DNA of 64,000 nucleotides from positions 364,636 to 428,635 of the forward strand of contig NZ_QAYC01000002.1 in NCBI RefSeq assembly GCF_003053725.1, given 5' to 3'. Positions 59,726 through 64,000 of this stretch are shown here, in pieces. The notes below the pieces were generated by a model, which was not told where the DNA came from, searched no databases, and worked only from the letters and a program-made list of their open reading frames with translations. Position 1 is the stretch's first letter; every line of letters begins with the position of its first letter. The translations under genes and the position numbers were made by a program. This stretch comes from Rhodovulum kholense (lineage in GTDB: Bacteria > Pseudomonadota > Alphaproteobacteria > Rhodobacterales > Rhodobacteraceae).

Positions 59726-61564
59726 CTACCCCATCACGCCCCGGCCCTGCCCGGCCGAGGACTGCATTGTCTTGATCACCATGAACGCATCGCGCAGGTG
59801 GTTGCGTTCCAGCTCGGACAGTTGCGCTGGCGGCATGAAATTGTCGGGCCGCGCGCCCGCCCGGATCTGCGCCGCCTGATGCCTCAGCCGGGTCTCGGCG
59901 ATGAAGTCATAGGCGTCGATCAGATCATGCGCGCCCGCCTTCGAGATCACGCCGGCCTCGCGCGCCGCCTCCAGCCGCTCGCGGGTGTTGACCGCCTGCA
60001 ATTCGCCCCGGAGCGCATAGACCCGGCCCAGATCGACCACCGGCACGACGCCCGAATGCTTCAGATCGACCGTGTCCTTGTGCTCGCCCGACCGGATCAG
60101 GGCAAACCCGCGCAGAAGCCCCAAAGGCGGCGTATGCTTCAGCGAGTTCGACACCATATGCGCGACGAAGATCGAGTTCTTGCGGGCCATGGCCAGGGTT
60201 TCGGCCTGCAAATCGCGAAACAGCGCGGTCTCGCCATGGATCGGCCTCAGGTCGAACATCACCGAGGCCAGCATCTGCGCCTGATTGTCGGGCTGAGCGA
60301 TCCAGCCCGCGAAATAGTCCCGCCAGACCCGGCGCGGCTGACGCCAGCGCGGATTGGTCGCCATCATGTCGCCCGGGCAATAGACGAAGCCGCAGGCATC
60401 GAGCCCGTCCGAGACGAATTTCGCCAGCGCGAGGAAATAGGCGTCCTGCCCGGGCTCGACGGCGTCGTCGAGGATCAGGCAATTGTCCTGATCGCTTTGC
60501 CCGGTCTGCTCGCGCCGGCCCTGGCTGCCGCAGGCCAGCCACAGATAGGGCACCGGCGGCGGGCCCAGTTCGGCCTCGGCCAGCACCAGAAGGCGCCTTG
60601 TGATGGCATCGGTGATGTCGGTGATCCGCCGGGTGATGGCGCTGGCCCCGGCGCCGGCGCTTACCAGCTGCGCCAGAAGGCTTGGCACCTGCGCCACGAC
60701 GCGGGCCATCTCGGCGGCGCTGTCCGCATCGACGATCTCGGCGATCATGTGGCTGGCGGTCGCCGCCTGCTGGCGGAACAGATCGGTGCGCCCGATCAGC
60801 CCGACGATGCGCCCGCCCTCGGCCACCGGCAGATGGCTGATATTGTGATCGGCCAACCGCATCAGCGCGTCGAGCCCCAGCGCGTCGGGCGCGATGGTGA
60901 TCAGATCCGAGGTCATCACCCGGGCGACCGGCGTGGTGCCGTCCAGCCCCTCGGCCAGCACCTTGTTGGCCAGATCGCGCACCGTGACGATGCCCGCGGG
61001 CGTCTCGCCCTCCATCAGGATCACCGAAGAGATCCCCTTGTCGCGCATCAGCCGCGCCACGTCGCGCACCGCAACCCCGACCGGGCAGGTCACAGGAGTC
61101 CGGGTCATCAGGTCCGACACTTTCAGCGCGGTCAGCCCGGCCGCGTCGGCGCCGCTGTCGGCAGGCCGCGCCGGGGCCGCGCGCTGGAACCAGGCGGCAA
61201 AGGCCGGAACCTCGTCGATGAGATCGTAGAACTGCTCTTTCGGCAGGCGGATCAGCACCGCGTCCTCGGACACCCGCGCGGTCAGCGTCGCCCGGCCCAG
61301 CCGCAGGAGCCCGCGTTCGCCGATCACGTCGCCAGGGCCGCGCAGCGCGACCGGGCCAGATCCGTCGGTCTCGATCTCGACGGTGCCGCTTTCGATCACC
61401 AGAAGCGCCTCGAGCCGCTCGCCCTCGTAGGACAGCGTCTGACCGGCTTCGGCCGCGATACGGGTCAGGCTGGGGCCAAGGGTCTCAAGCGCCGCTGCGG
61501 GCACCATGTCGAAGGGCGCATAGCGGGTCAGGCTGGCCAGGATATCGGCCTCGGACTCGGACAT
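59726..61564 (-). CDS. cNMP-binding/CBS/DUF294 nucleotidyltransferase-like protein
   Basis: The 612-residue cytoplasmic protein combines an N-terminal cyclic-nucleotide-binding-like domain (about 15-125), two CBS domains (about 148-270) and a DUF294 nucleotidyltransferase-like domain. The latter has the motif ACGSQGRREQTGQSDQD (about 345-360) and a C-terminal DUF294_C region. In many proteobacteria such genes sit next to a DUF4212/acetate symporter pair and an exonuclease. The function is unproven; it may be a nucleotide-sensing regulator of the transporter. The adjacent actP-type gene is upstream. Confidence 0.9.
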   Translation of the reverse strand: MSESEADILASLTRYAPFDMVPAAALETLGPSLTRIAAEAGQTLSYEGERLEALLVIESGTVEIETDGSGPVALRGPGDVIGERGLLRLGRATLTARVSEDAVLIRLPKEQFYDLIDEVPAFAAWFQRAAPARPADSGADAAGLTALKVSDLMTRTPVTCPVGVAVRDVARLMRDKGISSVILMEGETPAGIVTVRDLANKVLAEGLDGTTPVARVMTSDLITIAPDALGLDALMRLADHNISHLPVAEGGRIVGLIGRTDLFRQQAATASHMIAEIVDADSAAEMARVVAQVPSLLAQLVSAGAGASAITRRITDITDAITRRLLVLAEAELGPPPVPYLWLACGSQGRREQTGQSDQDNCLILDDAVEPGQDAYFLALAKFVSDGLDACGFVYCPGDMMATNPRWRQPRRVWRDYFAGWIAQPDNQAQMLASVMFDLRPIHGETALFRDLQAETLAMARKNSIFVAHMVSNSLKHTPPLGLLRGFALIRSGEHKDTVDLKHSGVVPVVDLGRVYALRGELQAVNTRERLEAAREAGVISKAGAHDLIDAYDFIAETRLRHQAAQIRAGARPDNFMPPAQLSELERNHLRDAFMVIKTMQSSAGQGRGVMG

Positions 61565-61654
61565 GGCTCTGGTCCTGTGCGGGCAGCGGGATCGTTCAAA
61601 AAACCTAAAAGGAAAACCCTGCCGTGACTACACAGGCCGGCGGGGCGGGAAAAA

Positions 61655-61674
61655 GGGGGCGGAAGCCCGCCCCC
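61655..61674 (-). terminator. Rho-independent terminator of the symporter gene
   Basis: On the minus strand GGGGGCGG (61667-61674) and CCGCCCCC (61655-61662) form the stem, directly followed by TTTTT. It starts 12 bases after the symporter stop. Genes further downstream would need read-through or their own promoter. Confidence 0.85.
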
Positions 61675-61685
61675 TTTGCGTATCG

Positions 61686-63503
61686 TCAGTGACCGGTCGC
61701 AGCACCGGCCCCGCGCGGCACGCGGATGCTTTCGACCAGCTCGACCACCTCGCGCGGCGGCGTCCGGGTCACGGCCGAGATGCCGAAGGCGACCGCGAAG
61801 TTCAGGACAGCGCCGACCGTGCCGATCGACAGCGGCGAGATGCCGAACAGGTAGTTCGCCGGAACGTCCTCGAAGGTGGCGGTGCCGGGGATGAAGAACC
61901 AGCCCTTGTAGAGGAAGATGTAGACGGCGGTGAAGATCAGGCCGACCAGCATCCCCGCGATGGCGCCTTCCTTGTTCACGCGCTTGGAGAAGATCCCCAT
62001 CATCAGCGCCGGGAAGATCGTCGCCGCGGCCAGACCGAAGGCCAGAGCCACCACCTGCGCGGCAAAGCCGGGCGGGTTGAGGCCAAGCCAGGTCGCGATC
62101 AGGATCGCCCCGGTCATCGAGATCCGCGCGGCCAGAAGCTCGCCCTTTTCCGAGATGTTCGGGTTGATCGAGCCCTTGATCAGGTCATGCGAGATCGCCG
62201 ACGAGATCGCCAGCAGCAGACCCGCCGCCGTCGACAGCGCCGCCGCCAGCGCCCCCGCCGCCACCAGCGCGATCACCCAGGAGGGCAGCGCCGCGATCTC
62301 GGGGTTGGCAAGCACCATGATGTCGTTGTCGATCTTGGTGACCTCGTTGCCCTGCCAGCCGCGTTCGGCCGCCAGCGCCTGCATCTCGGGGTTCTTGTCG
62401 TTGTAGTACTGGATCAGGCCGTCGCCGTTCAGGTCTTCCATCACCAGAAGCCCGGTCTGTTCCCAGGTCTTCACCCAGTTCAGCTTGGGATCAGTCTGGA
62501 TCGCCTCGAGGCTGATCGCGTCGCCGTCAAGCGCATTGCCCGCGACCGCATTGGGCCACATGGTAGTGGTCAGGTTCAGCCGCGCCATGGACCCGACGGC
62601 CGGGGCCACGGTGTAAAGCAGCGCGATGAAGACCAGCGCCCAGCCCGCCGAGGTGCGCGCGTCGGCCACTTTCGGCACGGTGAAGAAGCGGATGATGACA
62701 TGCGGCAGACCCGCGGTGCCGATCATCAGCGACATGGTGAAGAGGAACATGTTCAGCATGTTGGGCGTGTCGGCGGTGTACGCGGTAAAGCCCAGTTCCG
62801 TGACCACTTGGTCGAGTTTCGCAAGGAAGGTCTGGTCGCCACCGCCCGGCGCATAGTCCCCGATCAGCCCGAGCTGGGGCAGGAAGGACCCGGTCAGCGC
62901 CAGCGAGATGAAGATCGCCGGAATGGTATAGGCGATGATCAGCACGACATATTGCGCCACCTGCGTGTAGGTGATGCCCTTCATGCCGCCGAACACGGCA
63001 TAGGCGAAGACGATGGCCGCGCCGATGTAAAGCCCGGTATCGGTCGAGACCTCGAGGAAGCGCCCGAAGGTCACGCCGACGCCGCGCATCTGCCCGATCA
63101 CATAGGTGATCGAGATCACGATCAGGCAGATCACCGCCAGAAGCCGCGCGCCGCCCGAATAGAACCGGTCGCCGATGAATTCCGGCACGGTGAACTTGCC
63201 GAACTTGCGCAGATAGGGCGCCAGCAGCAGCGCCAGCAGCACATAGCCGCCGGTCCAGCCCATCAGGAAGGCCGACTGGGTATAGCCGCCAGCGGGCGCC
63301 AGCGCGATGATCCCGGCCATCGAGATGAACGAGGCCGCCGACATCCAGTCGGCGCCGGTCGCCATCCCGTTCAGGACCGGGTGCACGCCCCGGCCCGCGG
63401 CATAGAATTCCGCGGTCGAGCCCGCCCGGGCCCAGATCGCGATCCCGACATAGATGGCGAAGGTGATGCCGACGAAAACGAGGTTGAGGGTAAACTGATC
63501 CAT
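61686..63503 (-). CDS. actP: Sodium:solute symporter, acetate-type (VC_2705-like)
   Basis: The 605-residue SSS-family transporter has thirteen or so hydrophobic segments and probably takes up acetate with Na+ or H+. Typical parts are EFYAAGRGVHPVLNGMATGA at the start, SAASFISMAGIIALAP and the GGMKGITYTQVAQYVVLI helix. A large hydrophilic loop (about 320-405) holds DLNGDGLIQYYN (357-368), which fits a dockerin/EF-hand-like calcium loop. Together with the small DUF4212 gene before it, this resembles the VC_2705 group rather than the classic ActP of enterobacteria, so the symbol is used loosely. Confidence 0.88.
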   Translation of the reverse strand: MDQFTLNLVFVGITFAIYVGIAIWARAGSTAEFYAAGRGVHPVLNGMATGADWMSAASFISMAGIIALAPAGGYTQSAFLMGWTGGYVLLALLLAPYLRKFGKFTVPEFIGDRFYSGGARLLAVICLIVISITYVIGQMRGVGVTFGRFLEVSTDTGLYIGAAIVFAYAVFGGMKGITYTQVAQYVVLIIAYTIPAIFISLALTGSFLPQLGLIGDYAPGGGDQTFLAKLDQVVTELGFTAYTADTPNMLNMFLFTMSLMIGTAGLPHVIIRFFTVPKVADARTSAGWALVFIALLYTVAPAVGSMARLNLTTTMWPNAVAGNALDGDAISLEAIQTDPKLNWVKTWEQTGLLVMEDLNGDGLIQYYNDKNPEMQALAAERGWQGNEVTKIDNDIMVLANPEIAALPSWVIALVAAGALAAALSTAAGLLLAISSAISHDLIKGSINPNISEKGELLAARISMTGAILIATWLGLNPPGFAAQVVALAFGLAAATIFPALMMGIFSKRVNKEGAIAGMLVGLIFTAVYIFLYKGWFFIPGTATFEDVPANYLFGISPLSIGTVGAVLNFAVAFGISAVTRTPPREVVELVESIRVPRGAGAATGH

Positions 63504-63518
63504 CTGGTCCGGGCTCCC

Positions 63519-63770
<252 letters not shown>

Positions 63771-63801
63771 TGGGTTCCTCCCGTATGTCGGTTAGAGGGA
63801 A

Positions 63802-63833
63802 CCGGCCGCCCACCTCCCGTTGCGGGCGGCCGG
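63802..63833 (-). terminator. Terminator downstream of acs
   Basis: CCGGCCGCCC (63802-63811) pairs perfectly with GGGCGGCCGG (63824-63833). It lies between the acs stop codon and the DUF4212 start, both read leftward, so transport genes may have their own promoter or depend on read-through. Confidence 0.7.
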
Positions 63834-63874
63834 AGAGGATCGGGAAATGTCGCGCGGTGGGGTGCGGGGCGCCC

Positions 63875-64000
63875 CTAGCCGCGGTTCATCCTGTTATTGA
63901 TCAGTTCGTCGACGACCGAAGGGTCGGCGAGGGTCGAGATGTCTCCGAGGGAGCCGAAATCGTTCTCGGCGATCTTGCGCAGGATCCGGCGCATGATCTT
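63875..64000 (-). CDS. acs: Acetyl-CoA synthetase, C-terminal end (partial)
   Basis: Only the last 41 codons are inside the window, read leftward to a TAG at 63875. The translation ends in [20 protein letters not shown] followed by [21 protein letters not shown]. This is the characteristic C-terminus of acetate-CoA ligase, including the conserved lysine of the [11 protein letters not shown] motif, which is the acetylation-control site. It activates acetate taken up by the adjacent symporter. The rest of the gene extends past the window. Confidence 0.9.
   Translation of the reverse strand, partial: KIMRRILRKIAENDFGSLGDISTLADPSVVDELINNRMNRG

Overview
This is high-GC DNA from an alphaproteobacterium. 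The gene content (CrtA, PpsR, AerR/PpaA, TspO in the carotenoid operon, LhaA, an AcsF-containing puh operon) and the protein sequences point to a purple phototroph of the Rhodobacteraceae (Rhodobacter/Rhodovulum/Roseobacter group). I cannot fix the genus from this window alone. No tRNA, rRNA, CRISPR array, insertion sequence or prophage is visible.

Layout. (1) 1-21200 is housekeeping and accessory: pnp, a glycosyltransferase, a 1-Cys peroxiredoxin, an RluA-type pseudouridine synthase, a LysE exporter overlapping a free-methionine-sulfoxide reductase, an HNH nuclease, a thiolase, a STAS/anti-sigma-kinase pair, a gene-free stretch of about 0.9 kb, a gamma-glutamyltransferase-like hydrolase, hspQ, an AEC transporter, a lytic transglycosylase lipoprotein, lolA-ftsK-aminotransferase, an amidase and a UbiH-like monooxygenase. 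(2) 21289-50342 is the main photosynthesis gene cluster (PGC). A leftward crtI-crtB-tspO operon diverges from rightward crtA-bchI-bchD-bchO. Next come leftward cycA and a 14-kb leftward operon bchF-N-B-H-L-M-lhaA-puhA-B-C-orf98-acsF-puhE. Divergent from bchF are the rightward regulators aerR and ppsR, then bchG, a second LhaA/PucC-family gene, bchP and idi. (3) 50395-55364 holds a DUF808 membrane protein and a cluster of regulators: an AerR paralogue with a cobalamin/heme-type domain, a 75-residue small protein, a MarR-family regulator, a single-domain response regulator and a membrane histidine kinase. (4) 55526-64000 holds a GT4 glycosyltransferase and an apparent acetate-uptake locus read right to left: acs (partial), a DUF4212 small subunit, an acetate-type symporter, a cNMP/CBS/DUF294 protein, a small membrane protein, a response regulator, and a degenerate histidine kinase fused to a DEDDh exonuclease.

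How it works together. The PGC encodes Mg insertion (BchH, BchD, BchI), methylation (BchM), the aerobic cyclase (AcsF), dark protochlorophyllide reduction (BchL, BchN, BchB), 3-vinyl hydration (BchF), esterification and phytyl reduction (BchG, BchP), isoprenoid precursor supply (Idi), phytoene synthesis and desaturation (CrtB, CrtI), spheroidene oxidation (CrtA), the reaction-centre H subunit and its assembly factors (PuhA, B, C, E and LhaA), and cytochrome c2. Three sites matching the PpsR/CrtJ consensus TGT-N12-ACA lie in the crtI/crtA and bchF/aerR intergenic regions, so the repressor and antirepressor encoded here probably control both divergent promoters. Missing from the window are crtC, crtD, crtE, crtF, bchC, bchX, bchY, bchZ and the puf operon. 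The usual Rhodobacter neighbours of tspO are replaced by a UbiH-like gene and housekeeping genes, so the PGC looks split.

The most unusual items are the degenerate-kinase/exonuclease fusion next to the acetate symporter, the AerR paralogue with its own 27-bp inverted repeat, a possible long-isoform start for AerR, and the Ala/Pro/Lys-rich tail on CrtA.
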